DNA of 64,000 nucleotides from Syntrophales bacterium. GTDB taxonomy: Bacteria; Desulfobacterota; Syntrophia; Syntrophales; PHBD01. A program made the position numbers and the translations under genes. The notes under the pieces were generated by a model that saw only the letters and a list, made by a program, of their open reading frames with translations, was not told where the DNA came from and made no database searches. Below, piece by piece: positions 8,387 through 16,687 of this stretch. Every line of letters starts with the position of its first letter. The stretch's first letter is position 1. The DNA lies in NCBI GenBank assembly GCA_035363115.1, contig DAOSEM010000003.1, positions 62,001 through 126,000 of the forward strand, written 5' to 3'.

Positions 8387-10180
8387 ATGATCCGATCGGC
8401 CGTCCAGATCCTGTGTGCAGCATTGCTGATCCTTGCAGCCTCGACGGCGGGGGCGGAAAACGTAACCGTCCAGGGCGACATGGGCTCCACGATCCGTTAT
8501 GTGCTGGAGGAAAAGGTGATCTCCGGCGACGGGATGCGGAAGATCGTCATGAGCTTCGTGATTCCCCAGAGCTTCGAGTCTCCCACCTACCGGCAGGCCA
8601 TCTCGGATTTCTCCCTCGACTTGAGCCCGAAGCCGCAGGACCGCCAGGAGACCACCGACGCCCGGGGGAACCGGATCGTCACGGCCACCTGGACGGATCC
8701 ACCCGCGGCGGTGGACGTCAAGCTGTCCTGCAATGCCCTGAACCGGACGAACCTGAAGCTCCTGGAGACCCGGACGCCATTCCCGCTGGGAAAGGTCGAA
8801 CCGGGCCTGGAGGATTACCTGAAACCCACCGATCAGGTCCAGTCGGATAACCCGAAGGTCCGTCTTCTCGCGGCAGACCTGACGAAGGACGTGAAAACGG
8901 AATTCGATGCCGTCCAGCGCGTGATCTCCTGGGTCGTGGATCATGTCCGGTACGTCACCCCTCCGGTTCAGTATGACGCCCTGTATTCCCTTGGATCGGG
9001 CAAGGGAAACTGCCAGAACTACTCCCACCTGAGCGCGGCACTGCTCCGCTCCGTCGGCATACCGGTCCGCATCATCAATGGCATAACCCTGGACCGGGCC
9101 TACGACGTGACCTGGGAACGGGGTGTCATGACCTTCAAGATGGGGAAGGGGCGCCATTCCTGGATCGAGGTCTGGTTTCCCGATATGGGCTGGGTTCCCT
9201 TCGATCCCCAGAGCACGGTCCTGTTCGTGCCGAACCGCTTTATCCGGGTCGAAGTGGGTGTCGACAACAACGAGACGAAGAACGACGGGCTGATGCGATG
9301 GTCCCAGGTGGCAAATGCCAGGACCAAGCCGACCATGCGGGAGAACGTCGATGCCTCGTTTCTGAACGATGCGGTGAAGGTCCGCGGCAGCCGCCAGGCA
9401 TACGGGCCGAAAAACCTGCTCCTGTCGCCGGAGGTCAAGGCCGAGTTCAAGCAGATCATCGTCGAACCGCCGCCCCCTCCACCGGTCATCCCCGAAGAGG
9501 TGAAAAAGGAGCTTCGCTATGACGTTCCCTTCCTCTACGGCAACCTGGAATATCCGGAAAACATTGATTTTGCCTTCCCCCGGGTGACGAAGAAGTCCGG
9601 CAACCAGTTCGAGATGGCCCGGAGCTTTCTCGTGGAGACGGCGGAATACGTGACCACCAAGGCCACCCAGTATGCCCAGGTGGTGGTCCTGCAAAAACCC
9701 GTGAAGCTGCAGAAGGTGGGGCTCGCCCTGCACAATTTCGGCGGCGACGGACAGTTGTGGGTTGAGATCTACGGGGACAACGGCGGAAAACCCGGGGCAC
9801 CCTTGGTGACTAGCGCCCTTGTTACCCTGGACCAGCTTTCCAGGAAACCCGGCTACCGGTGGGCGGACTTCGACTTCACGAAGGACAGCCCGATCCTGAT
9901 GCCCGGCTCCTACTGGATTGCCCTCGGTTTCACGGGGGATCCCATCGTCAACTGGTTTTATACCTACGGGAAACCCGTGGGACCCGTCGAAGGCACCCGC
10001 TACAAGGGCATTTTCGACGAGGACTGGAGCGGCGCCCTGGCCTTCGAGTTCAACTACCGGGTGGCGGGGTTGACGACGAAGGACGAGTCCGTCGCTCCGG
10101 TGGCCGCGAAGAAGGTCTCGGAGAGCGACAGGATGAAGAAGAAACTTTTAAAGAAGAGGGTCGTCATCAAGAAACGATGA
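8387..10180 (+). CDS. Exported transglutaminase-like (TGc) protein
   Basis: A 597-aa protein. Residues 1-22 are a signal peptide (LCAALLILAASTAGA). Residues about 165-290 form a transglutaminase-like domain with all three catalytic positions: Cys in GKGNCQNYSH, His in KGRHSWIEVW and Asp in VPFDPQST. The fold is that of papain-like transglutaminase, protease or amidase enzymes, so the reaction is not fixed. After a proline-rich linker (EPPPPPPVIPEE, near residue 365) comes a beta-sandwich-like region (about 400-565), where LWVEIYGDNGGKPGAP looks like a carbohydrate-binding or lectin-type module. The tail is very basic (KKKLLKKRVVIKKR). GGGAGG precedes the ATG. It probably acts in the periplasm or on the surface. 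Confidence 0.8.
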   Translation: MIRSAVQILCAALLILAASTAGAENVTVQGDMGSTIRYVLEEKVISGDGMRKIVMSFVIPQSFESPTYRQAISDFSLDLSPKPQDRQETTDARGNRIVTATWTDPPAAVDVKLSCNALNRTNLKLLETRTPFPLGKVEPGLEDYLKPTDQVQSDNPKVRLLAADLTKDVKTEFDAVQRVISWVVDHVRYVTPPVQYDALYSLGSGKGNCQNYSHLSAALLRSVGIPVRIINGITLDRAYDVTWERGVMTFKMGKGRHSWIEVWFPDMGWVPFDPQSTVLFVPNRFIRVEVGVDNNETKNDGLMRWSQVANARTKPTMRENVDASFLNDAVKVRGSRQAYGPKNLLLSPEVKAEFKQIIVEPPPPPPVIPEEVKKELRYDVPFLYGNLEYPENIDFAFPRVTKKSGNQFEMARSFLVETAEYVTTKATQYAQVVVLQKPVKLQKVGLALHNFGGDGQLWVEIYGDNGGKPGAPLVTSALVTLDQLSRKPGYRWADFDFTKDSPILMPGSYWIALGFTGDPIVNWFYTYGKPVGPVEGTRYKGIFDEDWSGALAFEFNYRVAGLTTKDESVAPVAAKKVSESDRMKKKLLKKRVVIKKR

Positions 10181-10298
10181 AAACGCCGTTCGGGGGGAGG
10201 ATAGCGCGGCGTCCGACCCTCCGCGTATCGCCCGGGATGGCCGGGATGCAATCCCGAACGCGCCGTGGCGGGGAATCCGGATTGTGGAGGAGGGCGTG

Positions 10299-10559
10299 AT
10301 GGACCATGAATCCTGGTCTGTTGCCGTGACGGCCGCTGGCATGGCCGAGGCACAGGTGATGGCCGGACGCCTGGAGGTGGAAGGAGTCCCGGTGCGGTTG
10401 CGGTATGATGTGGCGGGATCCCTCTACGGAATCACCGTGAACGGCCTGGGGGCGGTAAAAATTCTCGTTCCGGAAGACTGGGTCGAGCAGGCCAGGGCGA
10501 TCCTCGGCCGGAGCTATGAGGAACACGATCTCAGCTGGCAGGAAGACGGACCGGAATGA
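10299..10559 (+). CDS. DUF2007-type putative signal-transducing protein
   Basis: An 86-aa protein of the DUF2007 type: MAEAQVMAGRLEVEGVPVRL, then GITVNGLGAVKILVPEDWVEQA, the usual pattern of a small alpha/beta domain that begins by comparing two residues in an ASEAEAxLIxGLLEAEGI-like helix. The start at 10299 has GGAGGAGGG 5 bases upstream. It follows the transglutaminase gene by 118 bp and is convergent with amrS. The role is unknown; the family name as a signal transducer is itself only a prediction. Confidence 0.7.
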   Translation: MDHESWSVAVTAAGMAEAQVMAGRLEVEGVPVRLRYDVAGSLYGITVNGLGAVKILVPEDWVEQARAILGRSYEEHDLSWQEDGPE

Positions 10560-10592
10560 CGTCCCTGCCGGGTGGATTTTCCCCGGCAATCT

Positions 10593-11603
10593 TCAGAAGA
10601 TCCCGTCCAGGCGGGTGCCGCATTGCGGGCAGACGCCGCCCTGGAGTCGGTTTTCCACGATGGTAAAGCTCCAGCGCCGGATCAGCAATTTCCCGCAGGA
10701 GGCGCAGGCCGTGCTTTCTCCCGCATCTCCCGGAACATTCCCGCTGTAGACATACTTGAGCCCCGCTTCCTTTCCGATCTGCACGGCCCGGTGAATGGTC
10801 TCCACAGGGGTCGCGGGCGCCGACATCAGCCGGTACCGGGGGTGGAACCGGCTGATGTGCCAGGGGATTTCCGGACCGAGGGATACAAGGAACGAGGCAA
10901 TCTCCCGAAGCTCCCCGTCGCTGTCGTTGAGGCCGGGAATGACCAGCGTCGTCACTTCGACCCATATGCCCCTCCTCTTCATCTCCCGCAGGGTGGTCAG
11001 GACCGGCTCCAGCCTGGCCCCGCAGCGCTTGCGGTAAAATTCGTCGGAGAAGGACTTCAGGTCCACATTGGCTCCGTGCAGGTCGGCGCCGATCCTGTCG
11101 AGTGCCTCCGGTGTCATGTATCCATTGGTGACGAAGACGTTTTCGAGCCCTCTCCCGGTGGCCATCCGGGCAATATCCAGGGCATACTCGAAGAAAATCG
11201 TGGGTTCCGTATAGGTGTAGGCGATGGTTCGGGACCCTGAGCGGACGGCCGATTCGACGACGACCGCTGGTGGAGTCTCGTGTCCCTGGATGAGGCCGCC
11301 CTCCCGGGGAAGCTGGGATATGTCCGCGTTCTGGCAAAACGTGCAGGAGAAGTTGCAGCCCGCGGTGGCGATGGAAAAGGATTTGGATCCCGGGTGGAGG
11401 TGGAAGAGGGGCTTCTTCTCGATCGGATCGACGTTCCCGGCGATCAGGGCACCATAAACAAGGGTGTGAAGGACTCCGTCCCGGTTCTCGCGGACGGCGC
11501 AGATCCCCCTTTTCCCCGGAGCGATGACGCACCGGTGGGCGCAGAGCCCGCACCTTACCTTGTTTTCTTCCTTCCTTTCGTAGAGCAGGGCTTCCCGAAC
11601 CAT
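10593..11603 (-). CDS. amrS: AmmeMemoRadiSam-system radical SAM enzyme
   Basis: A 336-aa radical SAM protein. The cluster-binding CxxxCxxC motif is C83-NFS-C87-TF-C90. Before it is a four-cysteine N-terminal segment (C18, C21, C25, C35) and after it a C-terminal zinc-ribbon pair (CASC near residue 303 and CPQC near 328). The layout matches the AmrS/PflA-like family, long annotated as a pyruvate formate-lyase activating enzyme homologue. The usual partners of the AmmeMemoRadiSam set (MEMO and AMMECR1 homologues) are not in this window. It is 13 bp downstream of the methyltransferase gene, with GGAG at 7-base spacing, and probably co-transcribed with it and moaA. Confidence 0.85.
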   Translation of the reverse strand: MVREALLYERKEENKVRCGLCAHRCVIAPGKRGICAVRENRDGVLHTLVYGALIAGNVDPIEKKPLFHLHPGSKSFSIATAGCNFSCTFCQNADISQLPREGGLIQGHETPPAVVVESAVRSGSRTIAYTYTEPTIFFEYALDIARMATGRGLENVFVTNGYMTPEALDRIGADLHGANVDLKSFSDEFYRKRCGARLEPVLTTLREMKRRGIWVEVTTLVIPGLNDSDGELREIASFLVSLGPEIPWHISRFHPRYRLMSAPATPVETIHRAVQIGKEAGLKYVYSGNVPGDAGESTACASCGKLLIRRWSFTIVENRLQGGVCPQCGTRLDGIF

Positions 11604-11616
11604 GTCATGCTCCGTA

Positions 11617-12384
11617 TCACTTGATCACCCGGATGGCACCGGGGATGGGACGCTGCTTCCGGGCCTCCATTCCGAAGGTGATCCGCATGGGTTCCTGGAT
11701 CGTTCGGGTGGAGAAGGTAACGGGGAAGGACAGCCCAAGGAAGGCCCCGAAGGGATTCTTGGTTACCGGGATCAGTTCCTCCAGGTCCGACAGAGAAGGG
11801 TACCATGCATAGGGAAGGAAAACGACGCTTCCCCACTGGATGTGCGATCCCGGCAAAAGTCTGCGGATCAGGCGCCGAAGCTCGCCGGCGGTAAAAAAGC
11901 GGGCATGGCGGAAAAGGGTTGGACCGCGCCGGTCCGCCATGCGGTGCGCCGCGGCGATGATGGACCAGCGGTTGAGTGTCCCCACGAAAATGCGGCCCCG
12001 GCAGACCCGGATCGCCTCGGAGACGGCCCGTTCCGGATCGGCGGTGAATTCCAGGGACGTAACAAGCGTGACGATATCGAATTCGTTGTCCGAGAAAGGG
12101 AGCTCTTCCGCCGAGCCGAGCCGCAGGTCCGCGTGGGCGCCCAGCTTTTGCCGGGCCCGGGCCAGCATGGGGGGAGATGAATCGATACCGGAGACGGCGC
12201 ATCCCTTCGCTCGGAAGAGGGCGAGGTGATCGCCGGTGCCGCATCCCACGTCCAGCAGCCGCTCTCCCTCGCGGGGTGTGAGGTGGTTCAGGATCAGGCT
12301 TTTCTCCCGCCGGTCCATGTACGCGCCGGCAGGGGTCAGGAGCCAGTCGTCATAGGTTCGGGCGACATCCTCGGTGAAAATCAC
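11617..12384 (-). CDS. Class I SAM-dependent methyltransferase (type 11)
   Basis: A 255-aa methyltransferase. Motif I is LLDVGCGTGDHLALF near residue 45, followed by DLRLGSAEELPF and an EFDIVTLVTSLEF segment that corresponds to motifs II and III. The last third (WGSVVFLPYAWYPSLSDLEEL) is typical of UbiE/Methyltransf_11 proteins of unknown substrate. The GTG at 12384 is preferred because AGGAGC lies 6 bases upstream; the open frame extends to 12516 but the extra segment is low-complexity Arg/Gly. It sits between moaA and amrS on the same strand. Confidence 0.75.
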   Translation of the reverse strand: MIFTEDVARTYDDWLLTPAGAYMDRREKSLILNHLTPREGERLLDVGCGTGDHLALFRAKGCAVSGIDSSPPMLARARQKLGAHADLRLGSAEELPFSDNEFDIVTLVTSLEFTADPERAVSEAIRVCRGRIFVGTLNRWSIIAAAHRMADRRGPTLFRHARFFTAGELRRLIRRLLPGSHIQWGSVVFLPYAWYPSLSDLEELIPVTKNPFGAFLGLSFPVTFSTRTIQEPMRITFGMEARKQRPIPGAIRVIK

Positions 12385-12451
12385 AATTCTGCTCCTTTGC
12401 CGGGCGGCGGCGCCCCGAGGTGTGAATCGCCCGCCTGTGTTCCAGCCCGGT

Positions 12452-13459
12452 CTATCCCCCGATTGCGGACATCTGCCGGCTGCATTTTCTCGGTGACGGA
12501 TCACCCGGCAGCGCATGCCTTCCCGCCGGCTTCGCGGCGATCGCCCTGCGGATCAGCCCCTTGAGTAGCTCGTCAGAGCAGCCGCTTCTCAGGTCGGGCT
12601 TGAGGTCGATCTCGTCGTCGGAGAGCAGGCAGGCCCGGAGATGACCCTCGGCGGTGAGCCGAAGGCGGTTGCATTCGCCACAGAATTCATGGCTGATGGG
12701 GCTGATGAAGCCGATCTCCCCGATTGCCCCGTCAATCCTGTAGCGTCGGGCGGGTCCCCGGTTTTCCGGATCGCCGTTTTCGCCCAGGTACTCCATCTTG
12801 AACGACTGTCCGATCCGTTCCCGGGCCACGTCGTTGGACAGGTACTCCGTGGGCGAATCGGCGCTTTTCCGGCCGATGGGCATCATTTCAATGAACCGGA
12901 CCTGATAGGGCCAGCGAAGCGTCGCCCGGGCGAAGTCCAGTATTTCATCGTCGTTGGTTCCCTTCATCAGGACGATGTTGATCTTGATGGGGGAGAAGCC
13001 GACCTCGGCGGCCTTCCGGATGCCCCGGAGCACCGCGTCCAGATCCCCGCCCCGGGTGATGGTCCGATAGCGGTCCGGATTCAGGGAATCGACGCTGATG
13101 TTGATCCTCCGGATGCCGGCCTGGTAAATCGCTTCTGCATGATCCGCCAGAAGAATGCCGTTCGTTGTGAGGCTGACGTCCGAGAGCCCTTCGATCTTTG
13201 TCAGATTGTCGATGAATCCCACGATCCCTTTCCGGGTAAGCGGCTCACCGCCGGTGAGACGGACTTTGTTGATGCCTTCCGGAATGGCTGCCCGGACAAC
13301 CCGCAGGATCTCCTCGTAGCGCAGGATGTCGTTGTGCCCCAGCAGGGACAGCCCTTCCTTGGGCATGCAGTAAATGCAGCGCAGATTGCAGCGGTCCGTG
13401 ACGGACACCCGCAGGTAGTTGATCTTTTTTGGCAATTTCTTGGACATGGCGCGTTTCAA
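12452..13459 (-). CDS. moaA: GTP 3',8-cyclase MoaA, molybdenum cofactor synthesis
   Basis: Radical SAM enzyme that converts GTP to 3',8-cyclo-GTP, the first step of molybdopterin synthesis. Visible hallmarks are the SAM-cluster motif CNLRCIYC, the GGEPL motif (VRLTGGEPLTRKG), the second [4Fe-4S] site CGECNRLRLTAEGHLRAC and the conserved C-terminal GG tail (SAIGG) needed for catalysis. Length (about 335 aa) is normal. A strong GGAAGGAGG lies 4 bases before a TTG at 13459, giving LKRAMSKKLPKK; the ATG at 13447 is 16 bases away, so the TTG may be the true start. No other moa genes are nearby. It heads a minus-strand cluster with the methyltransferase and amrS. Confidence 0.92.
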   Translation of the reverse strand: MKRAMSKKLPKKINYLRVSVTDRCNLRCIYCMPKEGLSLLGHNDILRYEEILRVVRAAIPEGINKVRLTGGEPLTRKGIVGFIDNLTKIEGLSDVSLTTNGILLADHAEAIYQAGIRRINISVDSLNPDRYRTITRGGDLDAVLRGIRKAAEVGFSPIKINIVLMKGTNDDEILDFARATLRWPYQVRFIEMMPIGRKSADSPTEYLSNDVARERIGQSFKMEYLGENGDPENRGPARRYRIDGAIGEIGFISPISHEFCGECNRLRLTAEGHLRACLLSDDEIDLKPDLRSGCSDELLKGLIRRAIAAKPAGRHALPGDPSPRKCSRQMSAIGG

Positions 13460-13526
13460 CGAACCTCCTTCCGGGAGCATTAACACACCCGGGACACCCT
13501 GGCAAGGCGCAGGGATTCAGAAACGC

Positions 13527-13556
13527 TTGACATCCTTTTTACGTATCCCTTATACG
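13527..13556 (+). promoter_or_regulatory. Sigma-70 promoter for the pilT operon
   Basis: TTGACA (13527-13532) and TATACG (13551-13556) are separated by 18 bases, a near-consensus pair, about 155 bases upstream of the first pilT start. The leader between them and the GAGGAGG ribosome site shows no riboswitch I could recognise. Confidence 0.55.
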
Positions 13557-13713
13557 TTTCGCATCCGCACATGCCGGTATCGACCTGAATGCAGGATCGA
13601 GAGCCGGGCTTTCCAGAATAAAAGCCGACCCTTTTCCCGGACTCCGCCCTTCCGCGATGAAAGGGTGGTTTCCGGAGCGACCGGGGCCGTCAAACCGACA
13701 GAGGAGGAATCCC

Positions 13714-14796
13714 ATGGCCAAGATTGATGCCTTTTTCCAGTTGATGAACGAGCAGGGGGCCTCGGACCTGCACCTCGTGACGGGTCAGCAGCCGGCCCTC
13801 CGGATCCGCGGTGATATCGAGCGGATCAAGTACGACCGCCTGGACAACGACGGGCTGAAGGCCATGCTCTACGAGATCGCCCCGGAGATCAAGATCAAGC
13901 AGTTCGAGGAGACGGGCGACGTCGACTTTGCCTATGAAATCCCGGGGCTGGCCCGCTACCGCGCCAACTTCTTCGAGCAGAAGTGGGGCTGCGCGGCTGT
14001 TTTCCGGGAAATTCCGAGCAAGATCCTGACCTGCAAGGACCTGGGACTCCCCGACGTGATCGCCAAGCTGGCCCTCCTGCCCCGGGGACTCATCCTGGTC
14101 ACGGGCCCCACCGGCAGCGGAAAATCGACGACCCTGGCGGCAATCGTTGACGAGGCGAACAGACTGCGGAAGGATCACATCATTACGGTTGAAGATCCCA
14201 TCGAGTTTGTCCATGAGAGCCAGGGCTGTATCGTCAACCATCGGGAAGTCGGGCTCCACACGAAGAGCTTCTCGGCGGCCCTCCGGGGCGCCCTCCGCGA
14301 GGACCCGGACATCATCCTGGTCGGCGAAATGCGCGATCTGGAAACGATCAGCCTGGCCATCGAGGCGGCCTCCACGGGCCACCTGGTCTTCGGGACCCTG
14401 CACACCACCAGCGCCGCCAAGACGGTGGACCGCGTCATAGAAGTGTTCCCGTCCAGCGAACAGGCGCAGATCCGCTCCACCCTGGCAGACGGGATCCGGG
14501 CCGTCATTTCCCAGACCCTGTTCAAGCGGGTCGACAAGAAGGGCCGCTGCGCCGCCCTGGAGATCCTCATCGCCAACTCGGCGGTGCGCAACCTCGTCCG
14601 GGAATCCAAGACCTTCCAGATTCCGTCCATGATCCAGACAGGAAAGAAATACGGCATGCAGCTTCTGGACGACGCCATCATGGATCTCATGAACAAGGGT
14701 TGGATCTCCGGCGATGATGCCTACCAGAAGTGCAACGACAAGGGCCGGTTCCGCCAGTACCTGAAGAATCCGCCGACGGACTTCACGGAGGTGTAA
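13714..14796 (+). CDS. pilT: PilT-family type IV pilus retraction ATPase (first copy)
   Basis: A 360-aa hexameric ATPase that drives pilus retraction at the inner membrane. Visible are an N-terminal PAS-like domain ending near residue 100, Walker A GPTGSGKSTT (about 130), an Asp box (ITVEDPIEFVH), Walker B DIILVGEMRD (about 205) and the His box STGHLVFGTLHT (about 222). The retraction-specific AIRNLIRE-type motif appears as AVRNLVRESK (about 288). GAGGAGG lies just before the ATG. It is followed after 43 bp by a second PilT-like gene, and no assembly ATPase, platform or pilin genes are in the window. Confidence 0.9.
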   Translation: MAKIDAFFQLMNEQGASDLHLVTGQQPALRIRGDIERIKYDRLDNDGLKAMLYEIAPEIKIKQFEETGDVDFAYEIPGLARYRANFFEQKWGCAAVFREIPSKILTCKDLGLPDVIAKLALLPRGLILVTGPTGSGKSTTLAAIVDEANRLRKDHIITVEDPIEFVHESQGCIVNHREVGLHTKSFSAALRGALREDPDIILVGEMRDLETISLAIEAASTGHLVFGTLHTTSAAKTVDRVIEVFPSSEQAQIRSTLADGIRAVISQTLFKRVDKKGRCAALEILIANSAVRNLVRESKTFQIPSMIQTGKKYGMQLLDDAIMDLMNKGWISGDDAYQKCNDKGRFRQYLKNPPTDFTEV

Positions 14797-14839
14797 CCGC
14801 CGGACCGGTCCCCGCGACCGGCATCGAGGAGGCAGAAAC

Positions 14840-16021
14840 ATGAGGAAGCAAGAGGTCGACTACATCCTGGGGAAAATGCTGGATGCCCACAAAGGCGTTT
14901 CGGACCTTAACATGACGGTGGGCAAGCCGTTCCAGGTGGAGACGTCCGGCCAGTTGTCGAAAGTGGACCTGGAACCGAGTTTTGAAACGCTCTCCCCGTT
15001 CCAGACGGAAATCTTCGCCATGAACCTCATCAACCGGGACCGCCGCCTCACGGAGGATCTCCTGACGAAGGGATCCTGCGACCTGGCCTACGAGCTTCCC
15101 GGACGGGCCCGATTCCGTGTGAACATTTTCTCCCAGAAGGGCAACCTCTCCATCGTGATGAGGAAACTGGAGACAAAGATCCCCACCATCGCCGAGATGA
15201 ACCTGCCGGAAGCCTTCAAGAAGATGGCCCAGGAAAAGAACGGCATCATCTTCGTCACCGGCGCCACCGGAAGCGGAAAATCCACCTCCCTGGCGGCGGT
15301 CCTCGACAAGGTCAACGACGAGCAGTCGGTCCACGTGGTCACCCTGGAAGACCCGGTCGAATTTGTCCATCCCCAGAAGAAGGCCACCTTCAACCAGCGG
15401 GAAATGGGCCAGGACTTCGACATCTTCTCCAACGGCCTCCGGGCGGCCCTGCGCCAGGCCCCGAAGGTGATCCTCGTCGGCGAAATGCGTGACCGCGAGA
15501 CCGTCGAGATCGGCCTCTCCGCTGCGGAGACGGGGCACCTGGTGCTGACCACCCTGCATACCGTCGATGCGGGCCAGACCATCAACCGCATCCTGGGCAT
15601 GTTCAACACGGAAGAGGAAAAGCAGATTCGCATCCGCCTGGCCGACACGGTCCGCTGGATCGCCTGCCAGCGCCTGCTTCCGAAGGTCGGCGGAGGGCGG
15701 GTGGCGGCCTTCGAGATCATGGGCTCCAACCTGCGGGTGAAGGATACGATCCTGAACGGCGAGTCGGAGGGCAAGACCTTCTACGACATCATCGACCAGA
15801 GCCGGCCTTTCGGCATGATCACCTTCGACGAATCCATCGTGGATCTCTATAAGGAGGGGCTCATCACGGAGGAGACGGCGAAGGCCTATGCATCCAACAA
15901 GAGCGCGGTGGGACGGGGCATCGACACCGTCAAGAGCGCCCGGGGCGAAAAGACGACGGACCTGGGAAAACTCCAGGTGGATTCGGATTACGGGAAACCC
16001 CCCAAGAGGCCGGGCTGGTAA
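14840..16021 (+). CDS. PilT/PilU-family ATPase (second copy)
   Basis: A 393-aa paralogue of the preceding gene with Walker A GATGSGKSTS (about 140), VTLEDPVEFVH, Walker B KVILVGEMRD (about 213) and ETGHLVLTTLHT. The N-terminal domain differs from the first copy (starts RKQEVDYILGKML) and the retraction AIRNLIRE motif is replaced by NLRVKDTILNGES, so this copy is more PilU-like. The last 40 residues (GIDTVKSARGEKTTDLGKLQ) are a low-complexity extension. GAGGAGG precedes the ATG. It probably works with or regulates the first ATPase in pilus retraction. Confidence 0.85.
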   Translation: MRKQEVDYILGKMLDAHKGVSDLNMTVGKPFQVETSGQLSKVDLEPSFETLSPFQTEIFAMNLINRDRRLTEDLLTKGSCDLAYELPGRARFRVNIFSQKGNLSIVMRKLETKIPTIAEMNLPEAFKKMAQEKNGIIFVTGATGSGKSTSLAAVLDKVNDEQSVHVVTLEDPVEFVHPQKKATFNQREMGQDFDIFSNGLRAALRQAPKVILVGEMRDRETVEIGLSAAETGHLVLTTLHTVDAGQTINRILGMFNTEEEKQIRIRLADTVRWIACQRLLPKVGGGRVAAFEIMGSNLRVKDTILNGESEGKTFYDIIDQSRPFGMITFDESIVDLYKEGLITEETAKAYASNKSAVGRGIDTVKSARGEKTTDLGKLQVDSDYGKPPKRPGW

Positions 16022-16062
16022 TCCGCTCTGAAGCTCGTCAACGGATACAAGGGAGATAGACG

Positions 16063-16560
16063 ATGGAAGATGAAAAGAAACTGTTGAACGAAGTGGCGGC
16101 GGACACTTACGATTCCTCGGACCGGCCCTTCGACTTCGTCCTCGAGGAGGGAGAGACGGCCCTCGTGTGCTCAAACGATGCGGCGAGCCGGGAGAAGATC
16201 ATCCAGGCGCTGCAGGCGATGGGGTACCAGATCAGCGAATCGGCCTCGGCCAAGGACGCCCTGAAGAGCATGCGTTTCCACGTTTTCGACCTGGTGGCCG
16301 TGGACGAGGGCTTCGAAAGGGAGGTCCTGGACTACCTGGAAACCCTGAACATGAACACCCGGAGGAATATCTTTGTCGTCCTGCTCACCGGCGCGCTTCG
16401 GACCATGGACAACATGGCGGCCTTCCACCTGAGCGTGAACCTGGTAATCAACAAGAAGAACATCGAGGACGTGGGACCGATCCTGCGCCGGGGAATCAAC
16501 GACAACAAGCAATTCTATTCCGTGTTCATGGACGGCATGAGGAAGATCGGGAAGATCTGA
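16063..16560 (+). CDS. Receiver-like protein of the pilT operon
   Basis: A 165-aa protein with a CheY-like alpha/beta fold from about residue 32 to 140: ETALVCSNDAASREKII, then MRFHVFDLVAVDEGF with an Asp at the phosphorylation strand, RNIFVVLLTGAL for the fourth strand and NLVINKKNIED with the Lys of the fifth. The acidic pair at the end of strand one is CSND rather than the usual DD/ED, so metal binding and phosphorylation may be weak or lost. The tail (NKQFYSVFMDGMRKIGK) is helical. GGGAGA precedes the ATG. It is the last gene of the pilT operon, so a role in controlling retraction is likely. Confidence 0.7.
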   Translation: MEDEKKLLNEVAADTYDSSDRPFDFVLEEGETALVCSNDAASREKIIQALQAMGYQISESASAKDALKSMRFHVFDLVAVDEGFEREVLDYLETLNMNTRRNIFVVLLTGALRTMDNMAAFHLSVNLVINKKNIEDVGPILRRGINDNKQFYSVFMDGMRKIGKI

Positions 16561-16592
16561 GATCCGGCAGAGACATTTTGAGTGGAACGGAG

Positions 16593-16618
16593 AAAGGGGG
16601 CGGCGAGTCCCCTTTTTT
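16593..16618 (+). terminator. Rho-independent terminator of the pilT operon
   Basis: AAAGGGG and CCCCTTT form a 7-bp stem around the loop GCGGCGAGT, and six T residues follow. It lies 32 bp after the stop of the receiver-like gene. Confidence 0.8.
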
Positions 16619-16687
16619 CGTTGGCGGCTTATGCGGGCAATGGCTGTGACCTTTCTTTTCCGATCCGCGTGTAGTAACGATACGAGC

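Noticed and set aside
13557..13713. Cyclic-di-GMP riboswitch upstream of pilT
   Set aside because: The leader has a suitable length, but no GEMM-type conserved core was recognised.
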